From Nematostella vectensis (lineage: Eukaryota > Cnidaria > Anthozoa > Actiniaria > Edwardsiidae): DNA of 64,000 nt. The notes under the pieces were generated by a model that made no database searches, had not been told where the DNA came from, and saw only the letters and a list, made by a program, of their open reading frames with translations. Each line of letters begins with the position of its first letter. The first letter of the stretch is position 1. A program made the position numbers and the translations under genes. The stretch covers positions 1,302,001-1,366,000 of the forward strand of contig NC_064047.1 in NCBI RefSeq assembly GCF_932526225.1, read 5' to 3'. This document shows positions 36,335-47,300 of the stretch, in pieces.

Positions 36335-36940
36335 CGGTCTTAGGGGCGATACGAGCCATGGTCTTAGCGGCGATACGAGGGTCTTAGCGGCGATACGAGG
36401 CATGGTTTTAGCGGTGATACGAGGAATGGTCTTAGCGGTGATACGAGGCATGGTCTTAGCGGCGATACGAGGCATGGTCTTAGCGGCGATACGAAGCATG
36501 GTCTTAGCGGCGATACGAAGCATGGTCTTAGCGGCGATACGAGGGTCTTAGCGGCGATACGAGGCATGGTTTCAGCGGCGATACGAGGCATGGTTTTAGC
36601 GGTGATACGAGGAATGGTCTTAGCGGCGATACGAACATGGTCTTAGCGGCGATACGAGGAATGGTCTTAGCGGCGATACGAGGCATGGTCTTAGCGGCGA
36701 TACGAGGAATGGTCTTAGCGGCGATACGAGGGCCTTAGCGGCGATACGAGGCATGGTTTTAGCGGCGATACGAGGAATGGTCTTAGCGGCGATACGAGGC
36801 ATGGTCTCAGCGACGATACGAGGCATGGTCTTAGCGGCTATACGAGGAATGGTCTTAGCGGCGATACGAGGAATGGTCTTAGCGGCGATACGAGGAATGG
36901 TCTTAGCGGCGATACGAGGCATGGTCTTGACTCTCACAAG
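36335..36940. repeat. 24-bp minisatellite (GGTCTTAGCGGCGATACGAGGCAT)-type in receptor relic
   Basis: About 25 units of GTCTTAGCGGCGATACGAGG plus ART or CAT variants. The period is eight codons, giving MVLAAIRG repeats on the plus strand in the same frame as the flanking pieces. Shortened units (as at 36378, 36541, 36731) break that frame with stops. Confidence 0.9.
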
Positions 36941-37298
36941 ACTGTGGACCCTATGACGCATGCGCGGATTCAAGATGCCAGCAGTCCAGGCATTAGGGAC
37001 ATGCGCAATACAGACTTGTGTCGGGGTAACGAAAACGAAAACGAGGCGCGGTGAAACCGGATGTGACGTCAGCGCAGTGAATGGTCATGAGCACAAGGAC
37101 TCCATGCAAAAAAGTGGCGTAACTTGGCGCCAAAATAACCGCCGTAGATTGCGGAAGGGTCATTTCACTGATGAAGCGAAAAGCGGAGCGTTGTATTCTG
37201 GCAAGGGGACTGCTCCGATGGAACATGTGTGCTGGTATTCACGTTTAGGCGAGTACAGCAAAACATTGTTTCCGATGAGCTTTGGGCATTTTATTTGA

Positions 37299-38397
37299 TC
37301 CTGGAGTGAGATTGTAATCGTACTGACAGCTACTTTAAGTAGAAGCGCATTTTACATTATAGGTTTAAAAAGAGAAAATATACTGTGACGTCACGCAGCC
37401 TAGTCCAAGGCGTTCTTACCCGGTTTCCTGTGGTTGGGTTTCCTGTGGATGGTAAGAGTTGTGACGTCACAGGAGACAATAGTTCGTCCCAGCCCCCAAG
37501 CTGTCTCACGGCTCATCTCCGAGCTTAGGAGAGAAGCCTGGGACTTTGCTGACTGTCACGCATTTTTCTAAAAATCTGTACATTGCAGGGTATATACATT
37601 ATATTCTACTTCCATCCCGTACCATTGTCAGTGTTTCCGTACTGTTTAAAATCTGACAGTAAATCTAAGCTAAGGAACTCTATTCTTTTTTTTTTTTCCA
37701 TAAGATCGTCTAGTTTTCAGTTGGGGCTGGGCCGTTCTTATTTTTGCTGCTATCTACGCCTGACTGTCGGTTCACTCTTTTACTCCCAGGCCTCCCAGGC
37801 TCTGAGCGAGTACGGGTGAACGGCTGGATGGGCTTCCTGTGGTGAGGTTTTAACGGCTTTTCATGTATTCAAAATATCGCTTCTAAACTATATTTTTTTA
37901 ACTTTCTAATGTTGAAATATCTCAATAAAGATGCTTAGATACTAAATGAACATCTGTGAAGTGATTATTTTCGAGTTAAGGGCCGTTTAAGTGTGATTTG
38001 CGAACGCTAGATTTCAGTGTCCATTAACCCCCTTATCTGTAACGCCAAATGTATTATCCCCCATCCGTCTGTTTTTATGGTAGGCCCGCCCCCGAGAATT
38101 TGCAAAAAAAGACATTTCAATGTTGTGGAGTCACAAAACGCTTTATCTATACATAATAGGATAACCTCGCGTTTCATTGTAGGAAATCTTTTTGGGGATA
38201 AATCGAATTCGAGTCTACATTCCTTCACATCAAACTCCAGCTGCTCCATACCGTGGAAAGTCCACATTCTACGACTACCTTACTGACTTTCTTGTTGATT
38301 ATCTCGCGTCTAAGTGATCCGGTAACCCTTTAAGGCCTAACCTATTTTGAGGGGTCCTCGCTTTCTATTTCCACATCCTACTTACTTGCTTGGTGGA
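37299..38397. other. Intergenic DNA between receptor relic and kinase gene (tail to tail)
   Basis: No gene recognised. Two TGACGTCA-containing stretches (37385 and 37451 areas) are near one another, and AATAAA at about 37924 could end the plus-strand receptor transcript. Confidence 0.4.
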
Positions 38398-41300
38398 TTA
38401 TTTCAGGTCAAAGGGACATAGCCCTTTATCGTACAAGTACTCCAAGTAGGTCAGATTGCCCTCTAAGGCCCTGCGTATTGAGGACCTTTTACATGGTTCT
38501 GGGACCAGCATGTAGATCGCCAGTTTGTTGATAAGCAAGTCACAACATGCAAGCCTAAAGGTGGCGAGAAACCTGAAGGGGCAAGCGGAATAAAATTAGG
38601 TGGTTCCAAGAGGCTAAGGGGACTAGAATAAGGTGGTTCCAAGAGGCAAGGGGACTAGAATTAGGTGGTTCCAAGAGGCAAGGGGAATAGAATTAGGTGG
38701 TTCCAAGAGGCAAGGGGACTAGAATTAGGTGGTTCCAAGAGGCAAGGGGACTAGAATTAGGTGGTTCCAAGAGGCAAGGGGACTAGAATTAGGTGGTTCC
38801 AAGAGGCAAGGGGACTAGAATAAGGTGGTTCCAAAAGGCAAGGGGACTAGAATTAGGTGGTTCCAAGAGGCAAGGGGACTAGAATTAGGTGGTTCCAAGA
38901 GGCAAGGGGACTAGAATTAGGTGGTTCCAAGAGGCAAGGGGACTAGAATTAGGTGGTTCCAAAAGGCAAGGGGAATAGAATTAGGTGGTTCCAAGAGGCA
39001 AGGGGACTAGAATTAGGTGGTTCCAAGAGGCAAGGGGACTAGAATAAGGTGGTTCCAAGAGGCTAAGGGACTAGAATTAGGTGGTTCCAAGAGGCAAAGG
39101 GCTAGCCCTCATTATTATTTTTGTCACTGCCATCACATAGACATCATAATCATTATATCAAACCACAATCATCACCATCACCAAAGCTCATTGTCATCAT
39201 CATCGCCATCACCATTACCATCATTGATATGACCAACATTTTATCACTATCATCATTATAATCAGGGCACTCTCATTATAAACATTATAACTGTAATATA
39301 TTCGGATGGGCTCCCTGTGTTGTACACCATATTTGGAATGCCTCGTGGGCATGTCGGGGGTTGTTCAGAAATAAATGGAGTTCAGTTGTTGTGTTCAACG
39401 AGCTGTCTATTTCTTCGTGATGTTTTAGTCCCGAAAACATTACATCTGGCGACGAGGACCGGATCTGTGGAACACCATGAGTGTCATCGGTCAACTAAGA
39501 GAGTTCGACCGGCAAAAAGAGTCGTTTGAAGCTTACATTGAGCGGCTTGAAAACTTCATGAAGGCGAATGGCGTGCGAAAGGAGAACGAGGTAGCTGTCT
39601 TGCTCACTGCAATAGGTCCTGAAACGTACGGACTGTTGAGGAATCTTTTGACTCCGGAAAAACCTGACACCAAGACATATAAAGATCTTGTGGATATTTT
39701 GAGTGGCCATTTGCATCCGAAACCCTTGGTTATTGCCGACCGATTCAATTTTCATAACCGGTTTCGTCACGACTCCGAAACAGTTGCGGACTTTGGCGCC
39801 CAACTAAAGAAGCTTTCAACTCACTGTGAGTTCGGAACTTTCCAAGATGAAGCTTTGAGAGACCGTTTTGTATGTGGTCTACGCCAGGAAGCGATTCAAC
39901 GGAAACTTTTAACCGAGAAAACCTTGACGTTTGCGAAGGCTTTGGAGATCGCTCAGTCGATGGAAATGGCGGAATCGAAGTCGTCGGAATTGAAGGGCTC
40001 TGGATCGTCCGGATCGGGCTGCGTTGAAGAAGTTCATCAGCTTGGAAAAAAGCCACAGAAACACAAGAAATTCACACAGAACAAGGGAGGAAAGCCCAAA
40101 ACAGCATGTCATCGTTGTGGCAGTGCTGAACATGATGGTAAATCCTGTAAATACAAGAAGTATAAGTGTGATAATTGTGGCAAAATGGGTCACCTAAAGA
40201 GAGTCTGTCAGTCCAAGGAGTGCAAGGAAACCAAGTATGTTGAAGTTTCAGTGGACAATGACCAAGAAGATGAGTCATTGGGGTTCTTTTCAACTCGTGA
40301 ACCCAGCAGCAAAGCAGTGACAGTAACTATCACTGTTAACGGAAAGGAAATTCCAATGGAAGTTGATACGGGAGCTGCACGCACAGTCATCCCTGAAAAG
40401 TTGTTCAAAGAGAATTTTGGACATTTGAAACTCAAGAATGCAAGTACCTCATTAAAGACTTATTCTGGAACAGTGTTACCTTTAATTGGTGAAACCGAAG
40501 TTCTAGTTGAGTACGAGGGTCAAAGTGCCAAGTTGCCTCTGATTGTGGCAAAAGTTGAGAGCAAACCAGCTATTCTGGGTCGTAATTGGCTCAGTGTTGT
40601 TAAGCTGAACTGGGAGCACCTTTTTAGTGTTTCTTCTTCTGATTTAGTTCATGAACTGACTGCACGGTTCAAGGGTGTTTTCGGTACGGGCCTGGGCAAA
40701 ATCAAGGAGTTTCAAGCGAGAATCAATGTGCAACCTGAGGCCACGCCTAGGTTTCATAAGGCTCGCCCCGTGCCGTATGCCCTAAAGCCAGCAGTTGAAG
40801 CAGAGTTGGATCGCATGGAAAAGGAGGGGATCGTGACAAAAGTGTCCCATAGTGAGTGGGCTGCTCCGTTAGTGGTTGTCCCTAAGGCAGATGGTGGTGT
40901 TCGTTTGTGTGGAGACTACAAAGTTACGGTGAATCCAGTTTTGGACGTCGACCAATACCCTCTGCCTAACCCTCAAGATTTGCTCAGTGCTCTGGCAGGT
41001 GGTACCAAGTTTTCTAAACTTGACCTCAAGCATGCATATCAGCAACTGCCTCTTGGTGAGGAGTCCAAGAAGTTCCTCACTGTCAACACCTGTAAAGGGC
41101 TCTATCAGTATAATCGGTTGCCTTTTGGTGTCGCAAGCGCACCTGCTGTATTTCAATCTACTATTGACACCATTCTCAAGGGCATTGATGGTGTTGTTTG
41201 CTATATCGACGATATTTTGATCACTGGAAGGAATGACCAGGAACACAAAGCAAGATTAGAGGCGGTGCTGGAAAGACTTGAGAAATACGGAATTTCTCTC

Positions 41301-44300
41301 AAGTTGTCGAAATGCAGTTTCCTGGAGGACAGGGTCGGTTTTCTCGGTCATGTCATTGATGCCGAGGGTGTCCACCCTTCACCAGAGAAAGTTCGGGCTG
41401 TTGTGGATGCTCCTGCGCCAACTAATGTTACCGAGTTGAGATCTTTTCTGGGTATGTTACAGTACTACGGAAAATTTCTCCCGAACTTGTCAACATTGCT
41501 GCACCCGTTAAACAACCTCCTGCGGGACGGGGTTGAGTGGTCATGGCTGCCAGAATGCGAGCAAGCCTTCACCTCTGCAAAAGAGCTCCTGCAATCAGCG
41601 AAAGTCCTAACTCATTATGACGTCAATCTTCCAATTAAATTGGCTTGTGATGCATCACCCTATGGCATTGGAGCCGTTATTTCACACGTTATGCCAGGAG
41701 GCGAGGAGCGCCCCATTGCTTTTGCCTCAAGAACCCTCACTGGTAGTGAAAAGAATTATGCCCAGCTAGAGAAGGAAGCCCTGTCCATTATTTACGGAGT
41801 TAAAAAGTTCCACCAGTTTTTATATGGGCGACGATTTATTCTGGAGACCGACCATAAACCACTCCTAACAATCTTAGGGCCAAAGTCGGCAATTCCCACA
41901 CTAGCTGCGGCTCGTCTTCAGAGGTGGGCTTTAATTTTAGCATCCCACCAATATGATGTCGTTTACCGTAAAGGTGTCGATCACAGCAATGCGGATGGGC
42001 TGTCCAGACTTCCTGTTGATAAGCCTAGAGTTTCAGAGGAAACTGAAATTTATCATTTCAGTTATGTGGATGACCTACCTGTAACGGCAAGGGACATTGC
42101 TATGGAAACAAGAAAGGATTCTGTGTTAAGCAAGGTACTTCATTATGTGAAAAGTGGCTGGCCACAGCAGGCACAGGAGGAGGAATTACGTCCTTATTTC
42201 AATCGTCGATTGGAACTGTCTGTGGAACAAGACTGTGTTCTCTGGGGTCTGCGGGTCATTATCCCAGAGGCATTTCAGGAGAAAATCCTGCATGATCTTC
42301 ACGCAGATCACCCAGGTATGTGTCGCATGAAGTCTCTCGCACGCAGCTACCTGTGGTGGCCAAGGCTCGATCAGGCTATCGAGAACATGGTGCACCATTG
42401 TGAGGCCTGCCAGTCTGTTCGTAAGCAGCCTGCCACAGCACCTTTGATCCCATGGAAATGGCCTGTTAGAGTTTGGCAACGAGTGCACATGGATTATGCT
42501 GTTAAAGACGGAGTGAACTTTTTTGTTGTTGTCGATGCACACTCAAAGTGGCCTGAGATTATTGCTACATCTTCCACTACTGCACCCAAGACCATTGAAA
42601 TGCTGGCTGGTCTATTTGCATCACATGGATTACCAGAGGAGATGGTCTCCGATAACGGTCCACCGTTCATTTCTAGTGAGCTGGACATGTTTATGAAAAG
42701 TAATGGAATACGGCATACACGGGTCCCTCGCTATCATCCCGCTTCTAACGGGGAGGCGGAGAGATATGTTCAAACTCTCAAGCAGGCGTTACTTACCAGC
42801 AAGTTTGATCAGGGGAAATCGCTACAGCAACGGCTGTCAAGTTTTCTGTTTTCGTACAGGAACACGCCTCATACGGTTACTGGGCAGACACCTGCTGAGT
42901 TGTTCTTGAAGCGTAAGCCTCGCACACGTTTGGCATTGCTTCAGCCCAATCTGGCCCAGCATGTTGAGGAGCGTCAGATGAAGGAAAAGCAACAGCATGA
43001 TGGTGGCCGAACAAAAACTCGTGAGTTTCTTCCAGGAGACATTGTTTTAGTTCGTAACTTCAGAGGAAAACACAAGTGGGATAAAGGAACAGTGATCTTG
43101 AGAATCGGTCCCCTAGCATACCAGATACGTATTGGAGGACGAATGTGTCATGTACATGTTGATCACCTTCTAGCAGCTGGTGATGCGGAGCACACATCCC
43201 CACCAACTACAGCTACAGCTATGACTGGGAGTGGCTTTGTTTTGCCCTCTACTCCAGTAGTGTCCTCTAAACCCATTCTTCCTGAGCCTGAGGTTACCCC
43301 TCTACCTGAAGTCTCACCTAAATCTTCAGAGACTGTTGTTCCTACATGTACAACTGAGTCACCACCTGACGTGGCATCTACACCTGTGAGGCATTACCCA
43401 AGGCGTACCCCTAAACCTGTAGTACGTCTGGACTTGTAAAGAGACTATTAGACGTATTTAGCTCTCTAGTCATTGACATTGTTACATGTTTGTAGCTAGT
43501 TCATTCCAGGAACGGGGAGATGTAATATATTCGGATGGGCTCCCTGTGTTGTACACCATATTTGGAATGCCTCGTGGGCATGTCGGGGGTTGTTCAGAAA
43601 TAAATGGAGTTCAGTTGTTGTGTTCAACGAGCTGTCTATTTCTTCGTGATGTTTTAGTCCCGAAAACATTACAATAACCATCCTCACCTACCAACCCCAT
43701 CACTATTATCACCACCACTATCATCACCTTTATCATCACCATCACAACCATCGCCTCCATCACCACAACTGTCGTCGTCACCCACACCACAACTGTAATT
43801 GACACCATCACCAATATCACCACCATCACCACAACCGTCATCGCCACTGTCACACAACCGTAATTAACATCATCACCAATATCACCACCATCATCATCAC
43901 CAGAACTACCACACCACCATCATCAACACCATCACCATCAAAACCATCACCTCCATCATCAAAACCACCACCACCACCACCACACCACCAGCATTACCAT
44001 AAAAACATATCCATCACCACCACCGCAGTCGCCGCTGCCGCCACCACCACCACCACCATCATTATTATCACCATCACCACCATCATCAACATCACTTCTA
44101 AAATAGCTAAAGTTTCTCCACGATGAATGGCCACCAGAACTCTATCAGAATTATGTAAGCCTAGGTGACATAGCAGATACGATATTATTGTAACAATTAC
44201 CTCTCACAATTAAAATCATTCCCAGAATGTCTTTGCAGCTCTACCCGGTAAAACTCCAACCACTGCTCTCCAACAGAAGGCTCTGTGTCCTCAGCCAACG

Positions 44301-47300
44301 TAAAAGCCAAGAACTCTGCTATGTCTGATTGTGGCACGTGGACAGTACTGCACTCCCAGTCATATAAACTCAAATGATCACAAGCGTAATCAGGCCTCTC
44401 CACATACTCAGGGCGTGGAGCAGTGGACTGGATTGAGAGTCGAATGCAAGCATTGCGTGCGTTGAAGTCGTTATGGATCAATGTCCGAGGCGATGACTCA
44501 AGTTCTTTCCATATATGGTCAATGATGTGGATGATGTGTTTCCAGATTTTGTATCTGAGAGGAAGAAACTTAAATCATTATAAATGAGCAAATTTTGGGG
44601 TGTCAGAGGGCTACATTTGTACAGAGTTATAAGTGTACCAAGGCATATAAATACATAAATGCCTTGGTACACATAAATGGTCGCAAGACAATGACCAACA
44701 AAGATTTGCAAATAAGCAGTCTTTTTGAGATATAAACAATGAACACATGGGTATGCTTGCTAAAAAAAAGTTTAGAAGAACATCAGCTCAAAAGGTGTAT
44801 GCATCAAGTCTGTTGCAATCTAATGTTTTATTATCCGTGCGACTGATTACTCAAACAAAAATCGTGAAGTTGCAACACTTTACTTTGGCGATTTGGAGTT
44901 GCAGCGTGCAACAAGAAAAATTGCTGCGACAGATGCAACAAAAATTACATAAAAAAATTGTAAGTGTATGCTGGCTTTCAGAAAGGACATTGAGTTATCT
45001 GCGTAGAAATTATTCTAACATAAGTACCATAAGAAAACTTGTTTTTCAGGTTATCTGAGCTTGAGTTACCAGGGTTCAACCTACATATTCCTTGATGTTG
45101 TAAATCATCTTATGTACATACAACTCATAACATGCATGTCATCCAGATTATGTGCCAAGGTTGCACAAGGGGGGGCATAGTACGTAAAAGATTTGGCAAT
45201 TCGTCAATAAGAAAACACTCTGTAGGGTGGCCAAGGGGTAGTGGGTGTGCTTACATGTGCCATTCGCTCTCCCGCTATACACATCAGCTATACACATAGA
45301 TGTATACACATCTGTATAATTTGGTGGGAGAAACAAATGTACTTCCTCCTGTCGGCTTACCGTTTTTCTGTAACAACATCAGGGGCCTTCAATCGAGCAT
45401 TATCGGCAAGGGCTTGCCACAGGTCCGTCAGCTCCACCATCTTCTTCCTTGTGAAGGCTTCAATGTAAGGCTTCTTCAGTAAGGAATCCACTCCATCCAG
45501 ATGAATACTGTGGAACCCAGCAATGTCACGCAGTGCAATCTGATACCAAGGCAGAGGGAAAGTCATTGATGTTTTATTCAAAATTTCTATAGCAAAGGGG
45601 ATTCTTACATATGATCTTTTCCATGTGATATCCAAAACTAAGTGAATGCGCTTTTTTGTAGTTGTTATCCAGTACCTCTATGTACTTTTTGGTCCAAACA
45701 TCAGGAGCATCATCCATTCTGTTCATGAGGGTAACACAGGGTGTTCCCAAATACTCCATGGCTATTATAAACATTTCCTAAACAAACAAACAAAGAAATA
45801 CCATAATTAGACTAATTGACTTCTTTAAATAAGAACCCCCTTTTCAATATACCTCCCCTCCTCAATATGGGCCCCTCCACTCCCCCTAAAAAAATATTTT
45901 TTTAATAAAATAAAAGCACTACTTGAATGCTATAAATCTTCATTTTATTTAGCTTGCATTGACATTCTTAGTCCCCCGCCCCCTTAAAGTCCTACAATTT
46001 TAATAATCTTTGACATACAAGTGACCCAGTGTGAGCCTGTGTACATCCTCATCCATAGTAAAATACCAACTCTATCTTGGTCAAGGGGACTGGGCCGACC
46101 ACTAGCTATACACCCAGAAGGGGTATGGTCTGTCCCATCAGCTCAAAATCAATCAATATTTCATCATAAAGTCAAGGGTTTCCCTATTGTGCCAAAGTCA
46201 ATTTATAATGACTTATATTAAAAATCAAGTTCTACCCATTTGACATGGGAGTTGTTGATTCTTCCCCACCCCCCACCCCCCCCCCCCCCAAAAAAAAATA
46301 ATAGAGCAAGCAAGCAGAGACTGACAGAAAAATTTGTAACATCCTACAGAAAAAAATATTTAGCAGTGACTTGTCAGGGGAAAAAATTGAGAAAGAAAAA
46401 TTAGCCATTCCCCTCCTCAAAAATTAAATGGTCCATTCCTTAATTAAACAGTAATTAGTTATTTCTATCTTTCTCTGAGCAGTATGAAGAAATAAAAGGC
46501 AATAATTACCTTTTCTGGGTTGCTGTTGATATAGTATACTTCAGGGGTTATCCTTGTAAACCTCTGATCCGTTATTTTGTAGACTTCTAGTTCCCGGATA
46601 TCTGTAAAGCTTAATGCCCAGGCATTTCTTTATCAGTTGGTTGGGTATTTTGGAAGAGATGGCTCATGAAGTTAAGAGATCAAGTCAGGCACATGGCTAG
46701 GGGAAGGGCAACATGTACACCACCAAAGTATTTAAACTGCTACAATGGTATTTAATACGAGCAAACAATCCAACTGGTTGTGGAAGTTCACAGCTGCGTA
46801 CTCAGGATATATGGAGTGCACCGTCATATGCATCACATGTAAAAGAAAGTATTTGACAATAACCCTTTAATAAGAAATACCCAGTTTTGGGGGTCCAAGG
46901 GGGGTTGCCACGCCTTGGACCATACCCCTAGGTATGTACTTGGTTCATATTCCAGGAGGTATGAATCAACACAAGGTTGAAAAGGTATTTTAAATGCCTC
47001 TGTTAAAAAGGGGGGTTGCGCTGACTTTTTGAGCGTTAGCCATTTGCTCCGCCGAAGGGCTAATTCACTCCGACGAAGGGTTAACGCTCGAAACATCAGC
47101 GCAACCACTTTGTTTAACAGAGACATTTAAAATACCTTTTCAACCTTGTGTTGATTCATACCTTGTCTAAACCATGCCTTTGCAAACCATCTAGTTTTTC
47201 TACAGCTTGCCTGTAGTCTTTCCACATATTCCAGGAGGACTTACCAATAGCCAAGCTGGTTTTTGTACTTTTCAAACACAGTGGAAACAGGGTTCCCACA

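Larger units (their letters stand above)
35143..37298 (+). pseudogene. Cys-loop (pentameric ligand-gated) ion channel relic, GABA-A/glycine-receptor-like
   Basis: Three exon-like pieces match the membrane part of an anionic Cys-loop receptor. Exon A (about 35143-35265) encodes LSCLAFWI..AARVALEVIT, the M1-M2 region, apparently a few residues shorter than family members. Exon B (35820-35992) continues in phase with VLAMSNF (M2), PKASYATAMDVYMFTC and, after a one-base frameshift near 35905, VFVFVAFLEYAL (M3). A final piece ending at 37298 reads LGEYSKTLFPMSFGHFI then stop, resembling the start of M4. No extracellular-domain exons were found upstream. The M3-M4 loop is occupied by a 24-bp repeat array with in-frame stops. 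The frameshift, deletion and missing 5' half favour a pseudogene; an assembly error at 35905 remains possible. Confidence 0.55.
39292..43673 (+). mobile_element. Intact Ty3/Gypsy LTR retrotransposon, 4,382 bp
   Basis: Bounded by two 153-base LTRs identical by eye and flanked by a 5-base duplication ATAAC (39287-39291 and 43674-43678). It has a candidate primer-binding site two bases after the 5' LTR, one uninterrupted gag-pol frame and a polypurine tract before the 3' LTR. Reverse transcriptase-RNase H-integrase order places it in Ty3/Gypsy (Metaviridae). It sits in the last intron of the kinase gene, opposite to the direction of transcription. Identical LTRs imply a very recent insertion. 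Confidence 0.96.

Noticed and set aside
39495-42688. Minus-strand ORFs under gag-pol
   Set aside because: Shadow frames of the intact retrotransposon gene.
45609-45675. Longer kinase exon 4 ending at the GTAAGA near 45608
   Set aside because: That donor leaves one extra base and cannot join exon 5 in frame; the GTACTG donor at 45675 can.
46567-46609. Alternative kinase exon 3 acceptor at TTTACAG
   Set aside because: It looks better as a splice site but gives a stop or the wrong frame after exon 2; the upstream ATTAAG keeps the frame.
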